Source: Forficula auricularia
Taxonomy: Eukaryota; Arthropoda; Insecta; Dermaptera; Forficulidae
Length of the DNA: 64,000 nt
NCBI GenBank assembly: GCA_024734495.1
Contig: JALMQS010000426.1
Coordinates: 470,184-534,183, forward strand
Reading direction: 5' to 3'
The notes beneath the pieces are model-generated. The model did not search any database, was not told the DNA's origin, and saw only the letters and a program-made list of their open reading frames with translations. A program made the translations under genes and the position numbers. Of the stretch, positions 35,113 to 47,522 are shown piece after piece; the stretch's first letter is position 1, and each line of letters starts with the position of its first letter.

Positions 35113-37344
35113 TTTTAATCGACTTCGAGAAAAGTAGGAGGTTATCATTTCAGCGGAATGTCGGATTTTTTTTTGTGTTTGAACATTTATTTCTCTTTAC
35201 CATGTCGACCGATTTTGATGATTTTTTTTGCATTGGTTTCAGTCTAGTTTCCGATTGATCCCGTTTAAATTTCATTGGTATTGGACCTTTTTTGTTATGT
35301 ATGTTTATGCATAACTTCTTTGTTTATAGACCGATTTCGATGATTCTATTCGAAAGAGGATAGCTTAGGGGTGGTCTCATATTAATTTGGTCAAGTTCTA
35401 ATGATATGATCAATGACAAAATAACAGAAATCTCCAATTCTTATGAGCAAATAATGGAAATTATAAAAATACAATCTTTTATAAAAAGAAAAACAATCTT
35501 AAAACGTTCATTTAAAACCCGCTAACGTTTCGAGATAATTTCTATATTTATGAATTGAATTTTATTATCAATTTCTGATTCCTTCGCCCGAATCTTTCTC
35601 TTACCAAATGCATGCAAGTTATTAACTGAAAATATATACGGTAGTGTCAGACAATTCTTGAGGGGAGCTCCTCAATCACTTCAGCCTCTTCACCCTGGAT
35701 ACGCGCTTCAATACATAACTTACATATTATAATAGTTAAAGCATGCGATGTTCATTTCATTTCATATAATAAATTATAATAAAAAACATATCATATTATT
35801 TGTTTATTATATATCTGTCTTTCTTTCTTTTTGATTCAGGGTAATATTTCTTTCACTTTAATGGACGGTGAAAATCTATTCATCCTGCTTGATGTTGATC
35901 CTTTTTTCTGATTATATACATAGGTATATAGGTAAATCAATTTATAAAAATAGACTGTGACCATCATGAAATGAAAACACTACGATTGTTGTTGAGAATT
36001 TACAATCATAAAGTTTCAATCGAATCGAAATTGCTAATAAATTTATTTTTTATCTGGGGGTCAGAGGTAGCCCTAGTTATGTTCGGTTCGAGCGGACGAG
36101 TAAGCACAACAGCTTAGCACTATCTTTTCTAGAAGCAACTGAGCAACAAGACATTTTGTAGTTTTGAAGGCTTGAATGAACTTCATCTTCACTTTTTTGT
36201 TTATAGATATTTTATTTGTTTTGTTTTCTTTTGAATAAAGATTCATTTCTAAGAGTAAGTTGGGTTTTTCATATTTAACGAATACTCTATTTGTTTGCAA
36301 CAAGCAGGAGACATCCTCTTTAATTTACTCTTATATTTGGTTTGTCTGATGAGTTTTTTCGTCTTGTCATCTGATTGTATGTATAATTTTTAAAAATAAA
36401 ATGATAAGAACTCAAAAATAAAATAAAATGCACTAAAAGGTATAAAATAATTATCTAATTTAGTTACAATTAAACGACGATATATTAACATGAAATCACT
36501 TTTTGAAGTTGGTGCCAAAAATATACATTTTATGAATCGAACTCGACGGATCTTACTTAGTACATTTGGCGGGCACGCTCACTATATATAGTTTGTTTAG
36601 CACCGACTTCAAAAAGTGATTTAATGTTAATATTTCGTCGTTTAGTTGTAACTAAATTAGATAATTATTTTATACCTTTTAGTCCATTTTATTTTATTTT
36701 TGAGTTCTTATAATTTCATTTGTTGCATTTAGTTTTTTTGAAGTCGGTTTTCTTTTTTTTTATAAAAATTATTATTATTTTTCTCTTTTTAGTGATGTTA
36801 TTAATAGTGACATAATATAATGCCTTGCAATCAACTCATAAGAGAAAGCGTCGGGCGAATAAATCAGAAAATGATAATAAAATTCAATTCATAAATAGAG
36901 AAATTATTTTATTTACCTTATTTAATCATTGATCATATCATCAGAATTTGACCAAATTAATATGGGACCACCCTAAAGTACCCCTTTTGCAATAAAAAAA
37001 GAATCATCAAAATCCGGTCCACGTGGCAAAAGTTCTCGCTGAACATACATAAAATAAATAAATAGTTAGGTATCTTAACTATCTTGGAGCTGATACTGAT
37101 CCAAACGCAGAAAGAATGATTAAAATCGGTTAATAAACAAAGAAGTTATGCCTGAACAAACATAACAAAAAAGGTTCAATACCAATGAAATTTATATGTT
37201 TACTAATCAGAAACTAGACTGAATCCAATACAAAAAAAAATCATCAAAATCGGTTCACAATTAGCCACGATATCAGATAACATACACACAAATAAAAATT
37301 CAGTCGAATTGAGAACTTCCTCCTTTTTGAAGTCGGTTAAAAAT
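35113..37344. mobile_element. Large fold-back element with AACCGACTTC ends
   Basis: Ends TTTTTAATCGACTTC and GAAGTCGGTTAAAAA have arms of about 300 bp (TTCGATGATTCT, CATATTAATTTGGTCAA, ATGATATGATC and their reverse). A middle arm pair follows (35500-35620 with 36830-36915). A central palindrome (36425-36705) starts ACTAAAAGGTATAAAATAAT and holds CACCGACTTCAAAAAGTGAT. This end motif is widespread in arthropod genomes. No transposase is found. Confidence 0.7.
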
Positions 37345-38361
37345 TTTTAAATTATTTTTTTAATGTATAATTAAAGTTTTGAGCATCTTTTTTGAAAATA
37401 GTTGGTAGTTTTTTCAAAAAATCATTTTTTTAATGTTATGTTATTTGTTCTATATATTTTTGCATATTATTATTGTTAGTTTTATGACTTCACTGATTTT
37501 GATGTTCAAGAAATTTTCAAAATAATCAAAAGTGTTCATGGAGTTAAAAAAAGGTTAAGACCCACTTCTGTTTTCACACATGTTTAAGTTAATGTATTTG
37601 TTTTAATAGGGAAGGAAAATAATCGACATATAAAAACATAGAATTTATTATTAGCCCTAGGCTGTTTTTGCTTTTATTTTTCAATTGGTATCATGTGAAA
37701 AGCATCATGATGAATTATTATTTATTCGAAAGGACCAATATTTTTTTCAGGTTTGTCGAGTTTGGTGGCATGAAGTCGACCACAACCACCCCCAAGTCAA
37801 AATGAGCCCCGTTTTAAAAAGAATGTAGACTTGAGTGAGAAGATCCCGAATAACATTAAAAAGAAGTCTTCTCTTTTATTATGAGGTATGCAAGAGAAGA
37901 GGAGGAGGTCAGGCACAAGAAATATGTATATGTAGAGGTAAGAACCTAGCTCACTTTTCAGTTCATGTGGACAAAAGGGCCGTGTCATTCCTCGGGGCTC
38001 AGCCTGATAAATGGCCTGAAGGGCTAGAACCCGATGCTGCATTGACCTCGAGGCCCAGCCCAATGGGGGGCCCACATACCACCTAATAGACCTACGCGAA
38101 CCTCGAGTACGTTTGTTGAACATTCAATTAATGGATGATTGGATCGGATTAGAATACAAAACATCATCTTCGCTTAAAGAAAAATCACAATATACAAACG
38201 ATTATTATCTTAATCAAATTTTACCTTGATGGGGGAGTATTATCTTAGATTCACTCTTAGTTTCACTCAGCAGTTTTATATTGGAATTTTAATTTTAATA
38301 ATGGAATAATTAAGGTTGTATGAATATTGTTAGAGTTCGTGGCTGTGATGAAACTGTATTA
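37345..38361. other. No gene recognised; one GC-richer block
   Basis: 37760-38110 is unusually GC-rich for this window. Overlapping frames of 83 (plus) and 108 codons (minus) are open, and GGGGGGCCCACATACC lies inside. I recognise no domain. It could be a decayed gene or a repeat with no second copy here. Confidence 0.35.
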
Positions 38362-38770
38362 GATGGAGTAGGAGGTATCAGCCAAAGATGGAATCACTGG
38401 GTTCAATAAAACACCTTTAATAAAACCTTTCGGCCTGAATTTATTTGGCCATCTTCAGTTAATTAGGAGTTATACACAAAATGCGGTATACATATGTGAT
38501 TGAACCAAGCCTTGTCAAAAATAAAATTTTTAGCTTCATGTAAATTTATAACGTGCCTGGACTCATCATTCTGAAACTTTTGAGTCCAGGCACGTTATAA
38601 ATTACATGAAGAAAATTTTATTTTTGACAAGGCTTGGTTCGATCACATATGTATACCACATTTTGTATAACTCTAATTAACTGAGATACAAATTGATTCA
38701 GCCAGGCACTTTTATTAAAGGTGTTTTATTGAACCAGTGATTCATCTTTGGCTGATACCTCTATTCCATC
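38362..38770. mobile_element. Long fold-back element with hammerhead-like remnant
   Basis: Two arms of about 195 nt are near-perfect inverted repeats. They start at AGGTATCAGCC and end at CCTGGACTC/GAGTCCAGG around a 17-nt loop (about 38570-38586). On minus, near 38460-38428, CTGAAGA, T, GGCC...GGCC, GAAAG resembles the hammerhead core, but no GUC follows. No ORF. Confidence 0.65.
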
Positions 38771-38915
38771 AATATAATTAAGGTTGTTATGGTAGGACCG
38801 TGATAAATAAAATAAATACATATAATTTCAATGCTATAAAAAATATATATTATTTACCATTCTTAATGAGAATTTATAGCCAATAGTTACAGTGGTGAAG
38901 CCAAAGGGGTTAGTC

Positions 38916-39597
38916 CAGGGGTTCCCAAACTTTTCCGAGTCGCGATGCTTTTTTTCAATTAAAATTTTTCCATGGCGCCCTATTATATAATATTTAATTT
39001 GGCCGCACAGGAAGGAGCCTCCTCTTACAACTGATAAGAAGTTTACAAAATTTAGTCTAAACATTGGTGGCAATATTTACATTTCTCTCTCTCTCCCTCT
39101 CTATTTACAGTAGTAGCATTTATCTTAGTATTCTATACATATGTTAAAAAATATTTTTGATAAAAACAATAAAAAACTAAAAATATTTACGAAAATAAAA
39201 AGAATGAACACAAAAATACGAACAAAAAAAAGTAAAAGTACAAATTTATTCGCTTATATATCAAAACAAATACCGTATTTGGTCTCTCTAAATACTCTTG
39301 TATTAGAATCGATAAAAATATCTTGAGAATTAATAGTTTATTTTTCTATGAAAATCAAAAATTCAGACCACAGGGAGGACCCTTTGTATACATTTCAGAT
39401 TTTTTCGAGGGTGTCAAAGTTAAATTTTTCGGTTTATAGTATGTCTAATCGTAAGTAAGAGATAAAAATGAATAATAAATAAATTTTTAGCTTCTCACTT
39501 TGTTTTTGTCTAGATAGGCCAAATGTCTTGCTTCAATTAATTATTAAGCTTCGCGGCCCCCCTAGGCCGCCGCGGCGCACACGTTTGGGAACTTCTG
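38916..39597. mobile_element. hAT-type element, non-autonomous
   Basis: Ends CAGGGGTTCCCAAACTTT and CACGTTTGGGAACTTCTG, with 8-bp flanks GGTTAGTC (38908-38915) and GGTTCGTC (39598-39605), one change. GC-rich borders (GGCGCCC, CCTAGGCCGCCGCGG) and an AT-rich core. No transposase. Confidence 0.85.
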
Positions 39598-40112
39598 GGT
39601 TCGTCATTTAACTCCCCCCCCTTTCATTATACGTTATCATTATTTGTTTAAAAATTTATTTCATTTCATTTTTTATGTTTTTAAGCTGTAAATATTTTAA
39701 ATATATCAAGTACGGGAAATTCGAACCCCCACTGACCCCAGGTGTCAGTTTTTGAAAGAAACTTTTTTTATTCGAACTCACTAGTCTAAAATTCTCATCT
39801 TGAGTGTTTAAGCTCCTAAACAATCTGTTTCCTATAATTGAGGTAAAACAATTAATATTTTAATCAGAAAAATGTGTTTAAAAAATAATACATATTTGGT
39901 ACTCCGACTTCCCCACTTCACTTTAATATCTGGTAATTAGACCACGTTTAATAAAGCGTGATGATAGATCAAGAATGTACCCAGGGGATAGCCCCCCCCC
40001 TCCCGAAATGAATTGGCACAAGAAAATATGTATATTTAATCAATATCCCTTCAAAAACATGTTAGTTACTTTCAAACTGATAATCCCTAACAATATTTTC
40101 GAATAATTATAG

Positions 40113-40242
40113 CTATTCCACTTTTGGATGATTCGATTGGCCAACTAAAAAATAGGTTCATAAACCACACAAGAGAGTGCTACTTGATGCCAAGGGTTTG
40201 CTGTGACAAATCAGTAAACAAAGACAAAATGGTAATATACAA
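40113..40242 (+). pseudogene. hAT-like transposase exon fragment
   Basis: After a possible splice acceptor (TTATAG), the frame reads IPLLDDSIGQLKNRFINH, then ECYLMPRVCCDKS. This resembles the segment F-L-D-x-x-I-x-Q-L-x-x-R-F found before the C-terminal dimerisation region of hAT-related proteins. The Rep2 copy at 40238 cuts it off. The assignment rests on this short motif only. Confidence 0.4.
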
Positions 40243-40945
40243 AAATCAACTGGTGTGTTCACCACACGACTTTCACATTTTCATTTATTTGAAATCATGC
40301 GACACTGCTAATTTACAGCCCCCTTCCTTTATTTCGTTTTTTTTTTATTTTCTCAAAAAAAGTTAATTTCATTTAGTAACTTCTAGGTCGAAGGAATCGA
40401 TGCCTTAATAGCTGGAAACCGGATTTGGGACATAAAAACTGGATATTGTGGTCCCCAGAGGACAAAAAGGGGCCAAAAATCCATTGCTCAGTGCGTAGGT
40501 ATGTATAGTATGTAGAGTGTGCGCCGCGACACTCCTACTTTACACACCCCTCTTTTAATTCAATCGGATTAAAAATTTGATACAACTAATAACTCATGAC
40601 ACTTGATACATACACTAATTTTTTAAAAAAATCGTTAGAGCCGTTTTTGAGAAAATCAAAAAAAATGAAAAATCTTTCATTTAAATGTCCACTTTCGGTT
40701 TTCCGATTTCAACCAAATGCTTGCTGTACTCCTTCTAGCCTATATCGAGCTTAAGTTTCGTATTTCATAGCTCTGAGACTTATGATTGCGAAACGCAGGG
40801 GGAGTACATACGTACGCACCGACCAATAGATTTTTGGCCTCTTTTTGGCCTCTGGGGACCACAATATCCGGTTTTATGTACCAAATCCGGTTTCCAACTA
40901 TTAAAGGCATCGATTCCTTCCATCTAGAAGTTAGAAAATTAAATT
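40238..40945 (+). repeat. Rep2 repeat, copy 2, rearranged as a partial fold-back
   Basis: It has the same order as copy 1, but the section 40370-40530 is an inverted copy of 40810-40945 (CCGGATTTGGGACATAAAA against TTTTATGTACCAAATCCGG). It shares its left boundary (AATCAACTGGTG) with copy 1. Confidence 0.65.
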
Positions 40946-41590
40946 AACTTTTTTCATATCTGAGATACAAGCTCTCAAAGAGTCAGCACCCAGACACCGC
41001 ATCGCAATATATCCACATTATATTCTATGGATATAAATGTGAAATTAATAAAGATGTGCTGAAATTTGGCAAAAAAAGTTTGAATTAATTTTTTGCTTTG
41101 TTTAGCTCAAACTGTTCGCTGCCAAAAAAAAATTACCAAATAACTAAAGAGCAGTGCCGAATCATAATTATTCCCTTTTCCTTTCAAGTTATTTTTTAAT
41201 TTAAACAGTCAAGGAGATCTGACACCAAAAACCTTGACATGTTGAAATTACTGGTTTCCAAATGATCACCGAAAAGAAGCGACATATAGCACGGTTAGTT
41301 CTTAGATAAGAGTTGATTGGAAGTGGAGTTGGCCTCTCCTGGTGATGTTCCAACTTCGTCCTCTTCACTCTTCAACCAACCAGAGATTCATTTTCGATTA
41401 CCATACAATTGATGTTATCTCACACCTAAATATTTGCAGCCGTCTCGAAAGTCAGGCTGGACCTTTCTATCCCTTCTGGTAAAACAGATGCGAGTGGATG
41501 CGCAATGTGATAGCTGTTTTAAAAAACTCGTATAATAAGGATATTTAATAAAGATACTTTTAAAAATAAAAAAGCTTTTTATTTCAAATT
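40946..41590. other. No gene recognised
   Basis: 41210-41510 is balanced in composition and non-repetitive, with many stops in all frames. It is a regulatory candidate in the Zic intron. The rest is AT-rich. Confidence 0.4.
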
Positions 41591-42127
41591 TATAAAGGGG
41601 AAGACCTAGATTGGAGTGTTTTCCCTAGATAATGAAAAAGATATGGTGTGTGGGACATTTAGGGCCAGTTATATGTCGGTTAGTAAAGTCTTTGTAAAAG
41701 TTGACGAAGGATAAAACCTTAGAATTCACCTTGTGCCCGGCCGGATGGCCAATCAGATGACACAATCTTCATCTGATTGGCCATCCCGTCGGGCACACGG
41801 CGAATTCTAGGATTTTACTCTTTGTCAACTTTTACAAAGACTTTACCAACCGACATACAACTGGGCCTTAGAGAACTGAAAGAGTTGATATCGGATGGGT
41901 TGAGGCAGGTGGTTACGTCAAACCAGTCTTATGACTTTATACTAGATGAAGAATGTCATGATGATGTCAAGTGGTTAAATAATAGATTGTCATCGCAAAT
42001 AGATATGGGTACAACATTCAAAGCAAATCGGCTCAGTAGAAGGGGGTCAAAATTCAATTACAAGAATCTCTATTTCTCTTTGAAATATTTCCTTCGGCGT
42101 ACAGTGGGAAACTCAATCAAATGTTGA
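41591..42127 (+). pseudogene. Unidentified coding-like frame interrupted by a MITE
   Basis: If the MITE at 41662-41867 and one TTA are skipped, the flanks form one frame from about 41608 (after a possible splice-acceptor CTAG). It reads IGVFSLDNEKDMVCGTF before the insertion and RELKELISDGLRQVV, DFILDEECHDDVKWLNNRL and on after it, to a stop at 42127. A possible donor GGTACAAC lies near 42008. The composition looks protein-like, but I recognise no family. It may be a remnant of a host or transposon gene. Confidence 0.35.
41662..41867. mobile_element. Harbinger-like hairpin MITE, copy 2
   Basis: Ends GGGCCAGTTATATGTCGG and CCGACATACAACTGGGCC, with TTA on both sides (41659-41661 and 41868-41870), the 3-bp duplication of PIF/Harbinger elements. 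The centre shares the ATCTGATTGGCCATCC block with copy 1. Confidence 0.8.
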
Positions 42128-42148
42128 CAATCTTGAATTTCTTGTAAT

Positions 42149-42228
42149 GAGTGCATTTACACAGGGATGCGCCAAGTCCTTTTGCGCCGTCGTGCTAAAT
42201 ACTGATTGGCGCCTTTACATGCACTGAG
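42149..42228. repeat. Short inverted repeat
   Basis: AGTGCATTTACAC...GCGCCAA at the left pairs with TTGGCGCCTTTACATGCACT at the right. It could be a very short MITE or the two ends of a lost element. No clear duplication. Confidence 0.4.
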
Positions 42229-42721
42229 CCCAAATTACTGGGGCCACAACTTTTTTCACGTTTCAAGGTTTTTTTTACAAAAAGATCTAATAGGGCGAAT
42301 AAACAATAGTTTCAGCCGTTTTGTTAGATATTTCGAAAATAACAATACAAAACAAAAAAAAAACTTTTTAATGCTCGATTTCATCATTCCTCATATATTA
42401 TGGGGTAATGTAATAAGAGTAAATTTAAAAGAGGTTGAAAATGTGAATATTATAAAAAACGCTTGTAGGTGAATTCAAATTATCTAAATTTTAAAAATAA
42501 ATTTGTTCCTTATTTATTTTCTTTTGGTCATTTAATAGTTCCAGCTCTTTTCATGGGACCCCCTGCTTTATAGACAACCAAATTGGCAGATCAGTTAAGG
42601 GTATGTCTACGCTCCACAAAAAAAGGCGCAAGCCATTTCTCCATTCTTAATTTATCCAATGCGAAGCAGATAAAGCTTTTTTCCGACGCGTCGCTATTGC
42701 GGACGATTGCCAAAGCGCAGA

Positions 42722-43085
42722 CTTTTCAATCGGATTAAAATTTATACACGACTAGTTACTCGTGACACTTGATAAGTACACCCATTTAAAAAAAAAATCG
42801 TTAGTGCCGTTTTTGAGGAAATAAAAAAAAACGAAAAATCATTTATGTAAATGTCAACTTCCGCTATTCCGGTTTCAACCAAAAGCTTGCTGCTGTACTC
42901 CTTCTAGCATATATCGAGCTTAAGTTTCGAATTTCGTAGCTCTGAGATTTATGGTTGCGAAATGCAGGAGTACGTACATACGCACTGACCAAAGGATTTT
43001 TGGCCCCTTTTTGGCAAACGTTATCCGGTTTTACGTCCTAAATCCGGTTTCCATCTATTAATTCTATAGAATATAAATGTGAAAT
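42722..43085 (+). repeat. Rep2 repeat, copy 3 (partial)
   Basis: It begins at CAATCGGATTAAAATTTATA, inside the unit, and runs to AAATCCGGTTTCC and GAATATAAATGTGAAATT. Confidence 0.6.
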
Positions 43086-43957
43086 TAAAAAGTTGTACTG
43101 ATGTAGTATATTTGAAAAAATTTTAATTGCCTTATCCCTGAGAATCTTATTGAATTTGTAAACAAAATCATCTATAACATCTCAGATTAAGAAGACGACA
43201 AACTCTTTGATTTGATTTTACGAACAGATAAACTAACAGAGAAACCAAGTTAAAGAAAAGCATGTAAAAAAAAATCGTTTGCTAAGGAAAAGCGCTGGAA
43301 TGGTTTGTAAGCTGGCATGTTGTTATTGGTTGCGCTACCGCTGCTCATGACCGGTTTTCACGATATTTTCTTTCTACGAAATGACTCACTCGAAGAATCC
43401 CTTCAGAAATTAATTGACCCCGGTACACACCAAAATCCTATTTGATTGATATCCAAATTATTTAGATGCGCATCGAAGACGGGGAGGATGAGCTTCTCTT
43501 TTGGAAGGGAACTAGAATTGCACCCCTCGTAGTTGTTTTCACCCCCGCCTGTGTTCTGCTGGTGACATTGTCACCCCCCAGTCCTCCACCTCTTTCATCT
43601 CTTGACAATGTAATTATTTCACTGAACTGCGCAGCCCCTTTTCTACCTTAATTTCCAAGACCTACAGATCTAATGAAAACTTATTATCTCTTACATGCGT
43701 TTGTTTTCGATTACGAGAACTATCTAGGAAACACTTAAACAAGACAGAATCTCGACGGTTCACAAATTGAATTCATTCGAAAATGTTCATGTTTAAATTA
43801 TCGTGCATTCAGTTATAGACTGAAATATGGAGAATTATTTTCAAGTATGATGTTTTCATGGCTATCTCTGTGTCTGGATACCCATGATAACTATAGAGCA
43901 CATCGTCGTAGAAAGTTCGATTATATGTTTGTATTTCTAAAATAAAACTGTGATTAG
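43086..43957. other. No gene recognised
   Basis: 43460-43650 has an open plus frame of 61 codons and is GC-richer (CATCGAAGACGGGGAGGATG). I see no domain. 43290-43400 is also unique. Either may be regulatory. Confidence 0.4.
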
Positions 43958-43965
43958 ATTATGAG

Positions 43966-45028
43966 TAGAGACCGGATTTTTATGTAGTAAAAATTGCGAA
44001 AATATGCCATAAAATATGCAGTTAAAAAGGCTGAAATATGCAAATATATGCAGTAAAAATTGGGAAAATAAATTTTTTTATTCACTAAAAAATTAAAATT
44101 GAAGACAAAAAGACTTTATATTTGAAGGAGTGCTATGAAAGAAATAAAATGATAAAGTAAACTATGGACACCAAGTGTCAAATATGTAATTTTATTGAGT
44201 AAAAAATTTCACAAAATTCTTATTATATTTAATATATTAAAAAATATTTGTACTCAACTAAATAATAGGTGCTCTTGAATAAAATCAACATAATAGATGT
44301 AATAATGTTTCAAAAAATGTGATCGAAAAAATACGTGAGGGGGGGAGATTTTTATTTACCAGACACGATTGTATTGTATTGCTTTTATTTTTGTATATTA
44401 ACAAGCTTTTCTTATTGACGTACAAATAATAAACTGATAAAATAATGCAAATATTTGTCCGTCTATAATCTGATTACTACACTAATTTAGTCCCGCTTTC
44501 ACACACACACACACACGAACACTCAATGGCCAAAATTGGCTATAGTTACCGAAGGCCATTAAAAAAATAATAATAAAGAAATAATTAACAAAGGATCTCA
44601 AAAATAATTAAAATTTGATTGTAATTGTGAATAATTTATGTTTACAAGTATTTTTCTAAATTATCTTCAGATTATTATGTCTACGGTCACTTAAAATTGA
44701 TTTATACAATGAAAAGGAGCGCTCCACATCCTCAGATGTAATGGGGGCAAATTTAAAGGAACTTTATATATATATATTTCTTCATTTTTTTTCATTCTTT
44801 CTCCGAAAATTTACTTTTAAAAAATCTGTATTTGGCGCGAAATAGGAAATATTTGACAAAAATCCTTCAAATATGTATTTTTATGCAATATTACTCAAAT
44901 ATGCAAAAATGTGCAGTATAAAATTTAACCCACAGTATCCTAGATGCATGATTCGGATAGATAATTGATCCCCTGGGTTCTACGTCTCGGCAAACAAAAT
45001 ATGCAATTGCATAGAAATCCGGTCTCTA
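43966..45028. mobile_element. hAT-type element, non-autonomous
   Basis: Ends TAGAGACCGGATTTTTATG and CATAGAAATCCGGTCTCTA, with the exact 8-bp duplication ATTATGAG (43958-43965 and 45029-45036). ATATGCA-type words repeat near both ends, a likely subterminal array. It contains a (CA)n tract near 44502. No ORF over 60 codons. Confidence 0.9.
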
Positions 45029-45036
45029 ATTATGAG

Positions 45037-46135
45037 TTTTCTAGCTTCAAAACGTACTATTCAAAAATCTCCAAACTCAGAAAAAAATGAATTGTTAAAT
45101 ATAGGAAATATAGGACGGTTTTAAATTGTTGAAATTTGACACAAATATTTGAATTACTAAACTGCATTGTGATAAGCTTCCAATTCTAACCGTTCGCTGA
45201 AAAAAATGTCTAAATAATTAAAATTTGCGAATAGCATATTAAGTTTTTAAAAAGTCTTCACTTTTTATTTTATTTTATTTTGCTATGAAGCGCATCGCCA
45301 TCGCCTTGTTTGGGCAGGCATATTATATTATTATTATTTACACAAATAAACATCAATCGCTAATGTACCACAAAAACTAAATTTGTTCTGGTCAACAAGG
45401 CCATAAAATAAAGAAAAAAAATAGTGTTCTTAAGTTCGGATTTCAAAATTAAGAAGGAATTCTTCTAATTCTTCTTTCTCTCGAGGTTCCGAGTTCACTT
45501 ATTTGTATTTTTTATATATTTATTTATTTATTTTATTATTAAATTGAATTTTTGCCAAATTCTTAATAAAACATGTCAGTAAAAGCCACCAGGTGTAGCC
45601 GACTAGTAATTAATCAAATTCAAAAAAAAAAGAAAATATAAAATAATCAAGATAAGTATAGAATATAAAAAAATTACATATACTCAAATATATATATTCA
45701 TGTTTAGTTTTTTGTTAGGCCATGCTATCTAAACAACTGATGACTGATTATATAATAGCAGGTAACAGGTAAGTATCTATCCTTTTCTCCAAATCATTCA
45801 ACTTACTTTTTAATAAATATAAATATACTAAAATTTTATAATAATTTAAGGAAAAAAATGAAAAAAATTTCAAGATACACTTTCCACAAATTTCAGCGAT
45901 TTGGATCTCTCTCATCTGCAAGTATATATAAATAATAATAAATAAATAAAAAAACATAAGAAATTGAAAATTCAACATGTCACAAGTCAAAGTTGCATAT
46001 AATTTTAATTTTTAATTTTTTTTCTAGGCTTTTTAAATAAACTACCCTTTAAAATGCAAATATCCTAATAATAATAATTTGGCATAAAAGAAAATAACAT
46101 AGAGATATGAAATTTCAATAAATTTAGTTGACTTT
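45037..46135. other. No gene seen
   Basis: AT-rich, unassigned, between a hAT element and Rep1 copy B. Confidence 0.5.
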
Positions 46136-46812
46136 TCTTTATCGTACACTTCTGGTTGAGTTTGGTCCAAGGGCCTAGATTTTCATTTTTTGACCCCCCC
46201 CCCTTCCCATTTTGGGTGGTTTGTTTTTGCATTTTTATTTGTTCTGGGGCCCACTGATTATGTATACAAAATATGGTTGAGTTTGCTCAAATAGCCTAGA
46301 TTTTTATTTTTTGACCTCTCCCCCCCCCCTGATTTTGGCACCAGAAAAAAAATATTTTCGTTATTATAGGTTCATTTTATAGTATATTTCATTTTTTTTC
46401 TTTTTTTAGTTTGAAAATATTATAATTTTAATTTTTAACCCCCTCCCCCTCCACCCCCTTAATTTTGGGTCGATATGCTCCAAAACAGCTCTTAATCTCA
46501 ATGCATCAAAACTGCGTGTGAAATTTGGTTTTGATATTCACACTAGTTTTTGAGCTAGATCGTCCATAAAAATTTGGTAACGCACAGACTAATAACCAGA
46601 CTAACAGACATTTTGACAAAACAGTTATTATCTCAAAAAATATAATTTTTTTCGATATTCACTTATTAGAGCTTTTTTGTAGACCTAAATGCTATGGTTT
46701 CGCCCAATTTTTTTAATCAAAATAGTTTCACCCGTTTTTTAGATATTTCGAAAAAAAGAAGCAAAAAAACCACTTTTTTCATGCACGATTACAATACTTG
46801 ACCATACCCTGT
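46136..46812 (+). repeat. Rep1 repeat, copy B
   Basis: It aligns to copy A from TACACTTCTGGTTGAGTTTG to CATACCCTGTATGGTAAAGT. Its right terminus is the cleanest. C-runs at 46195-46205, 46320-46329 and 46439-46459. Confidence 0.7.
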
Positions 46813-47522
46813 ATGGTAAAGTAAAAAAGAATAGAATATGGGGATTTCTTCTCAACCCGCTGCCTGAGAGAAGAAACTAGATGTTTTCATAATTTCATTT
46901 CCTTTTTGTCTCATGATGGAAATCTATGGTCATTTGGTCATTTTATTTGTTAATGAGCATACATTTCTATTTTTTTATTTTTTTTTTATTATTTGTTAAA
47001 TTGTTGTAGTTGATATGATTGATATTTGTTAATTTGTTGTAATTAGAATGTATTGATTTTTGGAGGACCTATATAATTATATATACTCATTACTTCTCTC
47101 TTCTCCGTATTCACATATATCGCTTAACGGCTAGAGAAGTTATACTTTCAAAGAGCATCACATAAATCATTAATTTTTTTATGCTTATTCGTTTTTAGAT
47201 GTGTATGCAAAATAACGGAATTTTTGCCGAGATGGTAACGAGTGTTAAAAAAAGTTTTTCCTATTAAAGGTGTTTTCGAAAAAACAAAACAAATAAAAAC
47301 ATTTTCTACTGAATTTATTGAAACATTGTATACGCCTCAATTAAGATTTAATCTAGACATCGTCAAAATTTCATGGTGCCTAGACTTGCTTAAATCGAAA
47401 TATAAACCTTCGAAATTTAAACTTTTAACACCTTATAGAGGCGAACTGCTGTGAGTGACATTTTAATCAATTATATTAGAAATTAAAATAGAAAAACGAT
47501 TCTATATAACATTTATAATATA

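Noticed and set aside
35821..36303. Transposase gene inside the large AACCGACTTC fold-back
   Set aside because: The 76-codon frame at 36303-36073 shows no catalytic motif and overlaps a hairpin-unit remnant.
37797..38123. Overlapping 108- and 83-codon frames in a GC-richer block as genes
   Set aside because: Both strands are open at once because of low stop density, and no domain or splice context supports either.
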